A model generated the notes under the pieces. It saw only the letters and a program-made list of their open reading frames with translations. It was not told the DNA's origin and searched no databases. Position numbers and translations under genes: made by a program. From positions 31,922,001-31,986,000 of the forward strand of contig NC_068915.1 of assembly GCF_023091745.1 (NCBI RefSeq): a DNA stretch of 64,000 bases. The letters run 5' to 3'. This stretch comes from Budorcas taxicolor. Lineage: Eukaryota; Chordata; Mammalia; Artiodactyla; Bovidae. Every line of letters starts with the position of its first letter. Positions within the stretch are counted from its first letter, which is position 1. Of the stretch, positions 11,896 through 22,497 are shown piece after piece.

Positions 11896-12425
11896 CCATA
11901 CTTAATTTTCCCAAACCAAGCAACTACAAAAGGAAAAAAAAAATGAGCCAATGTAGTCTGTTTGTTCCAGCTAATACCTTAAAGGAATCCAGCCTCACTC
12001 AAAGCCATTTAATTTATACTGTTATTATATTTGAATAACTATTCCTATCTTTGAAAATCAGATGTTCTGCAGGATCTTTAAGAGATGAGTAGGAGTGCTG
12101 ACTGGTATATAATCTATGTCTCCCATAGTCAAAGTTAACTAGATAATAAAAATCCTGCTCCCCATTTAAACCACAAAATACAAAACACCTACTCAAAAAG
12201 GAGGATATAAATCAAGGAACCAAGAGAATACAGAAACATAAACCAGATTTATGAAAACCAAGTACAGTATCATAAAGTACAGACAAAGAAAATTTCCCCA
12301 GGGTAATTTATTTAATATTAAGTTCACTATTTTATAGCTTATCAGTTTCATAATTCAACAGAATTCTCTAAGATAGAAAGTAACAGAGATTCGTTTCATA
12401 TGTGAGGAACTATTTCTGATGTGTA
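11896..12425. other. Unassigned AT-rich DNA
   Basis: No recognised element. The 60-codon minus frame at 12014-12196 has no domain. Confidence 0.5.
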
Positions 12426-12427
12426 TA

Positions 12428-12622
12428 CAACTGACCCTTGAACAACTTGAGGGTTAATCGGAGTATAATTTATAGTGGCCCCTTTATCTGTGGTTCCTCC
12501 ACATCCTTGGATTCAATCAGCTAGTGTATAGCTCATGTAGTATTGTAGTATTTACTATTGAAAAATTTCTGCGTTTAAGTTTACCAGCACAGTTCATACC
12601 CTTATTATTCAAGGGTCAATTG
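12428..12622. mobile_element. Tigger-like MITE (Tc1/mariner class), 195 bp
   Basis: Terminal inverted repeats are visible: left 'caactgacccttgaa', right 'ttcaagggtcaattg', one mismatch. TA dinucleotides flank both ends (12426-12427 and 12623-12624), as expected for Tc1/mariner insertions. The end sequence is the one I know from Tigger-related mammalian elements. No transposase remains. Confidence 0.8.
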
Positions 12623-12665
12623 TATTTGAAATATATGGTTTATAAAATATGTATATTTTAGCAAT

Positions 12666-12688
12666 TACACACACACACACACTCACAC
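12666..12688. repeat. (AC)n microsatellite
   Basis: Short AC run, slightly interrupted. Confidence 0.85.
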
Positions 12689-12699
12689 CCAAAACCCAT

Positions 12700-13675
12700 T
12701 ACATGAGATAAAGTCCCATCCGTACTTTGGTATACAGTATCCTTTCAAAACTTCAGTTAATTTTTCAGTCATTTTTCTACCCTTGCCTTACTCAAACGAA
12801 GGTTCTGACAAAGAAAGTTTCACAGAGCTCTGGATCTAGTGTGACACTTTATTTTCTGAATATATAGGTTCAATGAAATGTATTTAGAATTAACTTGGCT
12901 ATCTGTTTTAATACATAATAATTGAGTGAATTTAGAGGATATGAAAAAATAAAGGATTCCATCAAGTTCAAAAGTCTTTGAAGTTAAATGGAAAAAGCAT
13001 TTCTGAGAGTCAAAAAAAAAAAAATCTAAAATCCAATCAAGTCTTATAAAAGGTTGGGAGGTTTTCAGACAATATAATTAGCTTTGGGACCCATATTACA
13101 TTAATTAATTCAATTTATAAAGTTATGTTAAAGATTATTTCTAGAAGTCAGTATATTTAATATACTCTTAAAAGCTTGTTAATATCTTTGCTGAGTATCC
13201 TTCAAATTGGTTAGAATTACTTTATTATTACTTTAATGGATAAGATTTTTTCAAATCTAGAGAGAGCAAATTATTTTCAAAAATAGTTAAGAGAATAAAA
13301 TTCAACATAGTCAAATATTATTAATGCTAGATATATATGTACTAGTAAGTTCAATATTTATGTACTTACAATGTGCCTAATTTGAGTAATATGTATTAAA
13401 TATTTATACATTAAAGTGGAAATTTTATTAAGTTTTTACATAGTTCTGGAGATTCAAAACAAACTTCATTTATTCATAAATGTATGAGAATAACCAAACA
13501 CTGGGTTATTTTGTTAATGATGTAACTAATGCAGACTACTTTAAAAAGGTGAGCAAATATACTTAACTTACAATTGCTGTTTATAATATTCAAAGATGTT
13601 TATAATCTTTTAAATGACACCACATATTTTACAAAGCTTTAAAAGTGACTGATAAAACAAAGGAGGGTGGGAAGA
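12700..13675. other. Unassigned, very AT-rich DNA
   Basis: No repeat family or coding signal recognised. Confidence 0.5.
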
Positions 13676-13689
13676 ATGAGTAGAGAAAG

Positions 13690-14058
13690 CATCAATTCTT
13701 CAGCACTCAGCTTTCTTTATAGTCCAGCTCTCACATCCATACATGACCACTGGAAAAACCATAGCCTTGATTAGACGGACCTTTGAGGACAAAGTAATGT
13801 CTCTGCTTTTTAATATGCTGTCTAGGTTGCTCATAACTTTCCTTCTAAGGAGCAAGCGTCTTTTAATTTCATGGCTGAAATCGTCATCCACAGTGATTCT
13901 GGAGCTCAGAAAAATAAAGTCTGACACTGTTTCCACTGTTTCCCCATATATTTGCCATAAACTGATGAGATCGGATACCACGACCTTAGTTTTCTGAATA
14001 TTGAGCTTTAAACCAACTTTTTCATTCTCTTCTTTCACTTTCATCAAGAGGCTCTTTA
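13690..14058 (-). mobile_element. BovB LINE fragment, antisense, left piece
   Basis: Antisense BovB from 'catcaattcttcagcactcagc' (C-terminal region) into the RT. It lacks about the last 300 bp of BovB 3' sequence, so it is cut at both ends. Continues at 14658 after a composite insertion. The minus-strand frame 13700-14047 encodes the BovB C-terminal region. Confidence 0.93.
14045..14058. repeat. Left TSD of composite insertion (caagaggctcttta)
   Basis: This 14-bp piece of BovB is repeated at 14644-14657, bracketing the inserted 585 bp. Confidence 0.9.
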
Positions 14059-14256
14059 TTTTTTTTAATTTTTATTTTACTTTATTTTACTTTACAATAC
14101 TGTATTGGTTTTGCCATACACTGACATGAATCCGCCACAGGTATACATGAGTTCCCAATCCTGAACCCCCCTCCCACCTCCCACCCCATATCATCTCTCT
14201 GGATCATCCCCGTGCACCAGCCCCAAGCATCCTGTATCCTGTATCGAACATAGATG
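14059..14256 (-). mobile_element. Young L1 3' end, antisense (in composite insertion)
   Basis: Poly-A appears as a T-rich run at 14059-14090, then the reverse complement of the ruminant L1 3' UTR ('ttggttttgccataca', the C-rich block near 14165-14185, and the 'gtgcaccagccccaagcat' block). It is 5'-truncated at about 14256, where non-L1 sequence begins without a second TSD. Confidence 0.9.
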
Positions 14257-14643
14257 TCACTTTTGAAATCAGGTTACAAAGATTGATTTTTCTTGCTGGT
14301 AGACTCTATTTCCTTCTTGGCTTGCATGCTTGATAAAATGAGTTGCCATATTGAAGCATTCCATGTCACAAGAGAATGAGGGAGCCCCCTGACCAGCAGC
14401 CAGCTAGCTCTGAAACCTTTAGTCCAACAGCCCTCAAGAAACTAAATTCTTACAAAGACCTTCCCCAGTCAAACCTTCAAATGAGACTCCAGCTGACACT
14501 CTGGCTGTAGCTTTGTTAGAGACCCTGAAGCAGAGGTTTCAGATAAGGTTTGCTTGTCTCCTGACCTACAGAATCTGGGAGATAATAAATGTGTTTTCAG
14601 CTTCCAAATTTGTGGTGATTTATTATGTGGCACTAGGGCTTTC
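14257..14643 (+). mobile_element. MLT1/MaLR-like LTR 3' portion carried with the L1
   Basis: On the plus strand it reads like an old mammalian LTR-type repeat: 'agagaccctga-gcagagg', then 'ctgacctacagaatctggg', then 'agataataaatgtgttttcag', the usual 3' end block with an AATAAA signal. I place it near ERVL-MaLR/MLT1, but the family is uncertain. It lies inside the TSD-bounded insert next to the L1 end, so it probably arrived with it. No coding capacity. Confidence 0.5.
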
Positions 14644-14657
14644 CAAGAGGCTCTTTA
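14644..14657. repeat. Right TSD of composite insertion
   Basis: Exact second copy of the 14-bp word at 14045-14058. Confidence 0.9.
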
Positions 14658-14738
14658 GTTCTTCACTTTCTGCCATAAGGGTGGTGTCATCTGCATATCT
14701 GAGGTTATTGATATTTCTCCCAGCAATCTTTAATTCAA
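14658..14738 (-). mobile_element. BovB LINE fragment, antisense, right piece
   Basis: Continues the antisense BovB after the insertion, through the reverse complement of the YADD region ('tcatctgcatatctgagg'), and stops near 14738. The plus-strand BovB begins about 10 bp later. Confidence 0.9.
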
Positions 14739-15066
14739 TTTTCTGTTGATGGGCAGAGCTGTGATCCCTCCCTGTTGTTTGGCCTGAGACCACACTATGG
14801 TGGAGGTAATGAAGAAAGGACCTTCAAAAGGTCCTGTGCACGCACTGCCCCACTCATTGCCCCAACCCTGAAGCAGTACGCTGCCACCACACCTCTGCCA
14901 GAGACTCCTGGACATTCACAGGCAAGTCCAGGTAAGTCTCTTCTGGGGTCACTGCTCCTTTTCTTCTGGGTCCTGGTGCACATAAGGTTTTGTAGAAGAG
15001 TGGAGGAATGACTCCACAAAGAATGAAGAGACAGAGCCAAAGCGAAAATAATGCTCAGTTGTTGAT

Positions 15067-15588
15067 GTGACTGGTGATGGAAGTAAAGTCCAATGCTGCA
15101 AAGAACAATATTGCATAGGAAGCTGGAATGTTAGGTCCATGAATCATGGTAAACTGAAAATGGTCAAACAGAAGATGGCAAGGGTAAACACTGACATTTT
15201 AGGAATCAGTGAACTAAAATGGACTGGAATGGGCGAAATGAACTCAGATGACCATTATATCTACAACTGTGGGCAAGAATCCCTTACAAGAAAAGGAGTA
15301 GCCCTCATAGACAACAAAAGAGTCCAAAATGCAGGTCTTGGGTGCAGTCTCAAAAATGACAGAATGATCTCTGTTCTTTTCCAAGGTAAATCATTCAATA
15401 TCACAGTAATCCAAGTTTATGCCCCGACCAGTAATGCTGAAGAAGCTGAAGTTGAACAGTTCTATGAAGGCCTACCAGATCTTCCAGAACTAACACCCAA
15501 AAAAAGATGGCCATTTCATTATACAGGACTAGAATGCAAAAGCAGGAAGTCAAGAGATACCTGGAGTAATAGACAAATTTGGTCTTAG
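15067..15588 (+). pseudogene. BovB APE-like endonuclease, broken
   Basis: A 173-codon frame covers the N-terminal apurinic-endonuclease-like domain used by RTE-clade LINEs to nick target DNA. Visible motifs: 'CIGSWNVRSMN' (residues 16-26), 'ILGISELKWTGMG' with the conserved glutamate (about 44-56), and 'ITVIQVYAPTSNAEE' (about 112-126). A frameshift near the KK/RW position (about residue 144-147) scrambles the following G-D-W-N region, and the frame ends at 15588. The downstream nuclease words continue in other frames (for example around 15600-15840). Closest identity is BovB; the codons serve no host function that I can see. Confidence 0.9.
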
Positions 15589-16298
15589 AGTACAGAATGA
15601 AGCAGGGCAAAGGCTAACAGAGTTTTGCCAAGAGAATGCACTGGTCATAGCAAATACTCTCTTCCAACAACAGAAGAGAAGACTCTACACACGGACATCA
15701 CCAGGTGGTCAATATGGAAATGAGATTGATTATATTCTTTGCAGCCAAAGATGGAGAAGCTCTATACAGTCAGCAACAACAAGACCAGGAGCTGACTGTG
15801 GCTCAGATCATGTACTCCTTATCACCAGACTCAGACATAAATTGAAGAAAGTAGAGAAAAATACTAGATCATTCAGGTATGACTTAACAAATCCCTTATG
15901 ATTATACAGTGGAAGTGAGAAATAGATTCAACGGATTAGATATGATAGAGTGCCTGAAGAACTATGGACAGAGGTTTGTGACATTGTCCAGGAGGCAGTG
16001 ATCAAGACCATTCCCAAGGAAAAGCAATGCAAAAGGCCAAAAGGTTGTCTGAGGAGGCCTTACAAATAGCTGAGAAAAGAAGAGAAGCAAAAGTTAAAGG
16101 ATAAAATGAAAGATATACCCATTTGAATTCAGAGTTCCAAAAAATAGCAAGGAGAGATAAGAAAGCCTTTCTCAGTGATCAGTGCAAAGAAATAAAGGAA
16201 AACAATAGAATGGGAAAGACTAGAGATCTCTTCAAGAAGGTTAGAGATACCAAGGGAATATCTCATGCAAAGACGGGCACATAACGGACAGAAATGGT

Positions 16299-17202
16299 AT
16301 GGACCTAACAGAAGCAGAAGATATTAAGAAGAGGTGGGAGGAATACACAGGGGAACTATACAAAAAAGATCTTCATGACCCAGATAATCATGAAGGTGTG
16401 ATCACTCACCTAGAACCAAACATTCTGGAATGCAAAGTCAAGTGGGCCTCAGGAAGCATCACTATGGACAAAGCTCATGGAGGTGATGGAATTCCAGTTG
16501 AGCTATTTCAAATCCTAAAAAATGATGCTGAGAAAGTGCTGCACTCAATATGCCAGCAAATTCAGAAAACTCAGCAGTGGCCATAGGACTGGAAAAGGTC
16601 AGTTTTCATTCCAATCCCAAAGAAAGGCGATGCCAAAGATTGCTCAGATATCACAGAAATGTGCCATCTCACATGCTAGTAATGCTCAAAATTGCCAAAC
16701 CAGGCTTCAACAGTATGTGAACCACAAACTTACAGATGTTCAAGCTGGATTTAGAAAAGGCAGAGGAAGCAGAGATCAGATTGCCAACATCTGCTGGATC
16801 ATCGAAAAAGTAAGACAGTTCCAGAAAAACATCTTCCTCGCCTTTATTGACTATGCCAAAGCTGTTGACTGTGTGGATCACAATAAACTGTGGAAAATTC
16901 TGAAAGAGATGGGCATACTAGACCACCTGACCTGCCTCTTGAGAATCCTATATGCAGGTCAGGAAGCAACAGTTAGAACTGGACATGGGAAAACAGACTG
17001 GTTCCAAATAGGAAAAGGAGTACGTCAGAGACGTACATTGTCACCCTGCTTATTTAACTTATATGCAGAGTACATCATGAGAAACGGTGGGCTGGATGAA
17101 GCACAAGCTGGAATCAAGATCACCGGGAGAAATATCAATAGCCTTAGATATGCAGATGACACCACCCTTATGGCAGAAAACAAAGAACAAAGAGCCTCTT
17201 GA
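16299..17202 (+). pseudogene. BovB reverse transcriptase, broken
   Basis: Two overlapping frames, 16299-16586 (95 aa) and 16522-17202 (226 aa), encode the linker and RT core of the BovB copy. In the second frame: 'AGFRKGRGSRDQIANICW' (about residues 74-91), motif A region 'LAFIDYAKAVDCVDHNK' with its aspartate (about 110-126), a damaged motif B 'GVRQRRTLSPCLFNLY' (other copies have RQGC), and motif C 'RYADDTTL' with both catalytic aspartates (about 210-217). The frame shifts after 'AENKEQRAS'. The intact YADD box with a damaged motif B fits relaxed decay, not selection. Confidence 0.92.
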
Positions 17203-17898
17203 TGAAAGTGAAAGACAAGAGTGAAAAAGTTGGCTTAAAACTCAACATTCAGAAAACTAAGATCATGGCATCTTTTCCCATCACTTCATGGCAAATAGAT
17301 GGATAAACAATGGAAATAGTGTGAGACTTTATTTTGGGGGGCTCGAAAATCACTGCAGAATGTGACTGCAGTCATGTAATTAAAAGATGCTTGCTTCTTG
17401 GATGAAAAGCTATGACCAACCCAGGCAGCATATTAAGAGGCAGAGACATTTCTTTGGCAGAAAAGGTCCATCTAGTCAAAGCTATGGTTTTTCCAGTAGT
17501 CATGTAGGGATGTGAGAGTTGGACTATAAAGAAAGCTGAGGGCCAAAGTACTGATGCTTTTGCACTGTGGTATTGGAAAAGACTCTTGAGAGCCCCTTGC
17601 ATTGCTAGGAGACCCAACCAGTCCATCCTAAAGGAAATCAGTTCTGAATATTCATTGGAAGGATGGATGCTGAAGCTGAAACTCCAATACTTTGGCCACC
17701 TGATGCAAAGAACTGACTCACTGGTGGGAGGAGAAGGAGATGACACAGGATGAGGTGTTTGGATGGCATCACCGACTTGATGGAGATGAGTCTGAGCAAG
17801 CGCTGGGAGTTTGTGAAGGCCTGGAAGCCTGGTGTGCTGCAGTCCATGTGGTCACAGAGTTGGACACGACTGAGCATTTGAACTCTCTGACTGACGAC

Positions 17899-18763
17899 AG
17901 GGCTGTCTGTTGTTACCCGGTTTAACTTACACAATGAGCATGTCTTGGGACATGCCAGGCTCAATGAATTACAAGCAGGAATCAAGATAGGCAAGAGAAA
18001 CATCAACAATTTCAGATATTTGGATGATAATACTGTTATTGAAGAAAGTGAAGAGGAACTAAAGAATCTCTTGATGAGGGTGAAAGAGGAAAGTGAGAAA
18101 AAAATGGCTTGAAACTCAATATTAAAAAAACGAAGATCATGGCTTTCGACCCCATAATTCAAGGCAAATAGAAGGGGAATACATGGAACCAATAAAAGAT
18201 TTCCTCTTCTTGGGCTCTAAAATCACTGCAGATTTGGCAGGAAAGCTATGATAAACCTAGACAGTGTGTTGAAAGCAAAGACATCACTCTCCCAACAAAA
18301 GGTACATATAGTCAAAGCTATAGTCTTCCCAGTGATCACGTACATTTGTGAGACCTAGACGATAAAGAAGGCAGAGCAACAAAGAATTGATGCCTTTGAA
18401 CTGTGGTGTTGGAGAAGACTCCTGAGAGTTCCTTGGACAGTGAGGAGATCAAGCCAGGCAATCTTAAAGGAAATCAACTCTGAATACTCATTGGAAGTAC
18501 TGATGCTGAAGCCGAAGTTCCGGTATTTTGGTCACCTGGTACAAAGAGCCAACTTATTGAAAAAGTCCCTAATGCTGGGAAAGATTGAGGGCAGAAGTGG
18601 ACGAGGGCCTCAGAGGCTGAGATGGCTGGATGGCATCACTGATGAAATGGACATGAACTTTGGCAAACTCCAGGAGACAGTGAGGGATAGGGAGGCCTGG
18701 CGTGTGCAGTCCATGGAGTCATAAAGAGTCGGACATGACTGGGTGACTAAACAACAGCAACAT
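17899..18763 (+). mobile_element. Older BovB fragment (RT motif C to 3' end)
   Basis: Starts in the region just before the RT catalytic box and runs to a 3' end of the 'actaaacaacagcaacatca' type. It is more diverged than the neighbouring copy: the catalytic box region reads F-R-Y-L-D-D-N-T. A gap at about 18235-18245 removes the 'gactgcagtcatgaa-attaaaag' region. It begins within about 10 bp of the end of the younger copy. Confidence 0.9.
18440..18724 (+). pseudogene. BovB C-terminal domain remnant
   Basis: A 94-codon frame with the BovB C-terminal words 'KEINSEYSLEVLMLKPK', 'FGHLVQRANLLKKSLMLGKI' and '[19 protein letters not shown]'. This C-terminal part follows the RT in BovB. The frame is open at both ends only by chance of decay. 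No host gene is implied. Confidence 0.85.
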
Positions 18764-18765
18764 CA

Positions 18766-19175
18766 ACCTTAATATATTGTATGTTTATTTTACAGCTGAA
18801 GCGACTCCTATATGGTCTTTTCTGCCCACAAAAACCACCCTTAAAGATGCCAACAATGAGTATTATGCATCAATCTTTATCCTCTTAATGCAAAATTATT
18901 TCTCTTTTTTCTATGATCTGATAATAAGGTTTTAACAATATCTATAAGAATCCTTCTCTTTTTCTGTTTAAAATCCTGTTCTCTTTAGAGGACTATAAGC
19001 TGCTTATAATCTGCTTTATACATTCAGTCTATACTCAAAGAAAACATACCTGACTGAAGTTCATCTTTCATTCTTGAACTGCTTTCTGGATAAGGTGATG
19101 CTATGCTCTGTCTATAAAACTCTTGTTACATTTGCTGTGTCACCATTATTTCCTTATGCCCATTAGACGTGAACA
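18766..19175. other. Unassigned DNA
   Basis: No recognised repeat, exon or RNA gene. Confidence 0.5.
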
Positions 19176-19177
19176 TT

Positions 19178-19501
19178 GAAAGAAAGAAAGCGAAAGTGAA
19201 AGTCGCTTCTTCAAATCCAACTCTTTTCGACCCCATGGACTGTAGTCTGTGGAATTCTCCAGGCCAGAGTACTGGAGGGGGTAGCATTTCTCTTCTCCAG
19301 GGGATCTTCCCAACCCAGGGATTGAACCCATGTCTCTTGCATTGCACGTGGATTCTTTACCAACTAAGCCACAAGGGAAGCCTAACAATACTGCAGTGGG
19401 TAGCGTATCCCTTTTTGAGCAGACCTTCCTGACCCAGGAATAAAATGGGGGTCTCCTGCATGGCAGGGGGATTCTTTACCAACTGAGCTATCAGGGAAGT
19501 C
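19178..19501 (-). mobile_element. Bov-tA2 SINE, antisense
   Basis: Minus strand: doubled tRNA-like head (19380-19501 and 19290-19380), then the Bov-A body and a GAAAG-rich tail at the left end ('agaaagaaagcgaaagtg' on the plus strand). Confidence 0.9.
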
Positions 19502-19689
19502 CAGAAGTGAGCATTCCCTAAGGCTAAAACCTATTCCTCCATTCTGTGCCTTACAGTTACCAGTTCTCCCTGAGAGCTCATTTACTCCTAGTTTTACAGA
19601 AAAACTTGAATGGGGTACTAGGTTTATTTAGCAGGAGTACCATATAGAACCTACATCTGTGTCTAATCTGTCCAAATGTTGAACATAGA

Positions 19690-20249
19690 GTTACCATTTG
19701 AATGATCAACTCCACTTCAAGGTATACATGAAGAGAAATGGAAAAGATAAGATCAAATTAATATTTGTTTGCAGAATTTAATAGTACCATAATCCATAAT
19801 AGTCAAAAAATGGAAACAACCAAAATGTCTATAAGCTGACTAATTTATAAACAAATGAGGTATATCAGGCAATGGGCTATTCCCAATAAAACTGAAGTAC
19901 CAAAGTACTAATTCATGCTACAGCAAGGATTAATCTTGAAAAGATAATGGTAGATGAAAAAGGTCAATCACAAAAGACCATATATTGTATATTTCCATTT
20001 ATGTTAAATGTTTAGAATAGGCAAATCCACAGAAAGAAAAAAAATAGATTAATGTTTGCCAAAGCCTGGGAAAACAAAGACATGGGGAGTGACTGCTGTT
20101 GGGTACAAAGTTTCTTTGGAGGTTGATATCCTTAAAATAGATAATGGTGAGGGTTGAATACTTTCTGAATATACTAAAACCACTGAATTTTATACTTAAA
20201 AGGGTAAATGTTATGGTACTTGAATTACAATTCAATATAGCTATTACAG
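19690..20249 (+). mobile_element. Ancient L1M 3' end
   Basis: L1 ORF2/3' UTR order: 'accataatccataatagtcaaa' block, 'aaatgtctataagc', the 'gaccatatattgtatatttcc' block, 'gggagtgactgctgttgg' and the end 'tttatacttaaaagggtaaatg'. A CHR-type SINE adjoins its 3' end. Confidence 0.75.
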
Positions 20250-20446
20250 GGACTTCCCTGGTGGTCCAGGGGTGCAGAATCTGCCTTCCAATAAAGAGAA
20301 CACCGGTTCTATTTCGGGTTCGAGAACTAAAATCCCACATGCCTATGTGCTGCAACTACAGAGCCTGCGTGCGGCAAATACAGAGTCCACGCGCTGCAAC
20401 TGAGACCTGATACAGCCAAAAATGAACAAATGATTTAAAAATAAAG
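20250..20446 (+). mobile_element. CHR-type tRNA-derived SINE
   Basis: Starts 'ggacttccctggtggtccag', continues with a tRNA B-box-like 'ggttcgagaacta' and 'aaatcccacatgc', and ends in a 'cagccaaaaatgaa' tail: the pan-cetartiodactyl SINE structure. It includes a duplicated 'gctgcaact-a-gagcctgcg' segment. Confidence 0.85.
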
Positions 20447-20449
20447 ATA

Positions 20450-21090
20450 CTGTATTGTTAAAATCTGCACTTGCTTCCGGAAGTGAAATAGGCTTGTTTC
20501 TCAACAAATAACAAAGTAAAATTTCAAAGACTACATTTTGTGGCATATACATAATGTCTGTTTCTGAAAAGCTAACTTATTTTTCCAGCTTCTGTAACCC
20601 TGCAGTAGAAATGCACAGCCAGACTTCCTCCCAAAGAAATATAATTATTTGAATACGCTTCAAGCTCCCTAGTTCCGACTGGGACACAGAAGAAAGAAGT
20701 ACTAGTCTATCTCTCTCAGGAGAATGTTAGCTGTCTCTGACCATTCCTAAAATTCCATAGTGTACTTAAAACCTTATAAAAATAAGAGGTGACACAAAAT
20801 GGAATTCATGGGTTATCCTTATTCTCATTTTTATCAAGACTGTTTACTTCTTTTCTCTTAAACCTGCTAGTAATCCTTGGAGTATCTATAGTGTTGAACA
20901 GATTCAAGTTGCCTTTCAACTTTCCTCATTTCCTCAAATCAAAACTTATAGCTCTGAGTAATAATTGTAGGACTGAAAATATAAAATAAAGCCATAACAA
21001 TAAGACAACAGAAAAAACAGCAAGAAGGCAAGAGGAGGTGTTATAAAATGCCTTGTTAGTAAACAAGTGGCATAATTAAGATTTAACACT
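20450..21090. other. Unassigned DNA
   Basis: No recognised repeat or exon. The frame at 20789-20989 is hydrophobic-rich but shows no family signature. Confidence 0.45.
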
Positions 21091-21094
21091 ATCT

Positions 21095-21106
21095 AGAACA
21101 TTCTTT
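21095..21106. repeat. Left TSD of Bov-A2
   Basis: 'agaacattcttt' here, 'agaatattcttt' at 21389-21400: 12 bp with one mismatch. Confidence 0.75.
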
Positions 21107-21388
21107 TGGAGAAGGCAATGGCACCCCACTCCAGTACTCTTGCCTGGAAAATCCCATGGACAGAGGAGCCTGGTGGGCTGCAGTCCATGGGGTCGCTAGG
21201 AGTCATACACGACTGAGCGACTTCACTTTCACTTTTCACTTTCATGCATTGGAAGAGGAAATGGCAACCCACTCCAGCGTTCTTGCCTGGAGAATCCCAG
21301 GGACGGGGGAGCCTGGTGGGCTTCTGTCTATGGGGTCGCACAGAGTCGGACACGACTGAAGCGACTTAGCAGCAGTAGCAGCAGCAGC
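21107..21388 (+). mobile_element. Bov-A2 SINE (dimer) with TSD
   Basis: Two Bov-A units joined by the 'ttttcactttcatgcattgg' linker, followed by a (CAG)n-type tail at 21368-21388. Confidence 0.95.
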
Positions 21389-21439
21389 AGAATATTCTTT
21401 AAATTTTGCTATCAATGTTACTCCAGGTTTTAAGAATAT

Positions 21440-21566
21440 TAATGGCAACCCACTCCAGTGTTCTTGCCTGGAGAATCCCATGGACAGAGAAGCCTGGTAG
21501 GCTACAGTCCACGGGGTTGCAAATAGTCGGACACGAATGAGTGACTTCATTTCACTTCACTTCAGT
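21440..21566 (+). mobile_element. Bov-A body fragment
   Basis: 5'-truncated Bov-tA or Bov-A unit from 'atggcaacccactccag' to a 'tcacttcacttcag' tail. No tRNA head present. Confidence 0.88.
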
Positions 21567-21794
21567 GTTCGTATAAGAATATAAGGAAAATATTCAAAGT
21601 AAAATACATTCCAATAATATCAGCTATTATGTTACAAAACAATTATAATAAAAATAAAAGTTAAAAAATAAAACTAACAAGGAAGACAGCTAAATGAATA
21701 CCAGCCCAAGAAATTCTATTAAGTTGATTGCTGGTATAACAAATTATGACTGATTTAGTTGTGCAAAATGACATGAATCTATTTTAGAGTTCTC

Positions 21795-22328
21795 TAGGTC
21801 AGAAGCCCAGCATGTTTCCCACAAGACTAAAATCAGTGTCCATAGCTCCGTGTTCCTTGGGAGTGTAGGTAAGAATTTATCTCCTGCTTCTATGAGTTGT
21901 TGGCAGAATTAAGTTTCTTGCAGTTGTAGCACTCAGGTCCCCATTTTCTTGCAGGCTCTAAACTGAGATAGTCCCAGATCCTAAAGTTATCCACATTTCT
22001 TAGTTCATGGTTCATGGTGCATTTTCTCCCTTTTCAAAGCCAACAGCAGATCCTCCTTCTCAGTCACAGTTCTCTGACCTCCTGTAGGATTCTCTCTTTC
22101 CCTTTTAGAGTTCAAGCCTTTCTACTGCGCTCACTTGGATAATCTAAGAGAATCTCCTCACTGTAAGGTCAGTGTAATTAGCAACCTTAATTCCATCTGC
22201 TACCTTACGTCCCCTTTTTCCATTAATTCTCCTTTCCCTATCACATTCCTCATACAATGTAACATATTCAAAGTTCTGAGGATTAGGGTGTGGACATGCC
22301 TGAGTGGCTTTCATTCTGCCCACCACAA
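21795..22328 (-). mobile_element. MLT1-like LTR, ancient, antisense
   Basis: The reverse complement shows LTR-type order: 'tgtccacaccctaatcctcag' region near 22270, 'aatgtgttacattgta' region, and a 'gattatccaagtgagcgcag' type block near 22125. These resemble ERVL-MaLR LTR words. Family is tentative, boundaries soft, no coding capacity. Confidence 0.45.
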
Positions 22329-22497
22329 ATATATAATTAATATAGTTGGAAATTACTGGGGGCAGAGCAAGATGTTCTCTTTTTCCTTAAAGGAATTTTT
22401 AAAATGGAAATCAGATATTTTCCTTACCTGTTTGATATAAATAGAGACAAGAAAAAGATGACTGGGAAACCCTAGAATGAAAATATAAGGTGATATT

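Larger units (their letters stand above)
14748..17891 (+). mobile_element. Near full-length BovB LINE (about 3.1 kb)
   Basis: Includes part of the 5' leader (14748-15066, 'gggcagagctgtgatcc' and 'cagagactcctggacattcac' words), the endonuclease region (15067-15840), the linker (15850-16500), the RT (16500-17210), the C-terminal region and the 3' end near 17890 ('gtcc-acagagttggacacgac'). It is the most complete of the fourteen BovB pieces here. Frameshifts and stops break the single BovB frame many times, so it is dead. Confidence 0.95.

Noticed and set aside
17638..18192. 184-codon minus-strand frame
   Set aside because: It is antisense to two BovB copies. BovB reverse complements often have long stop-free frames of this kind.
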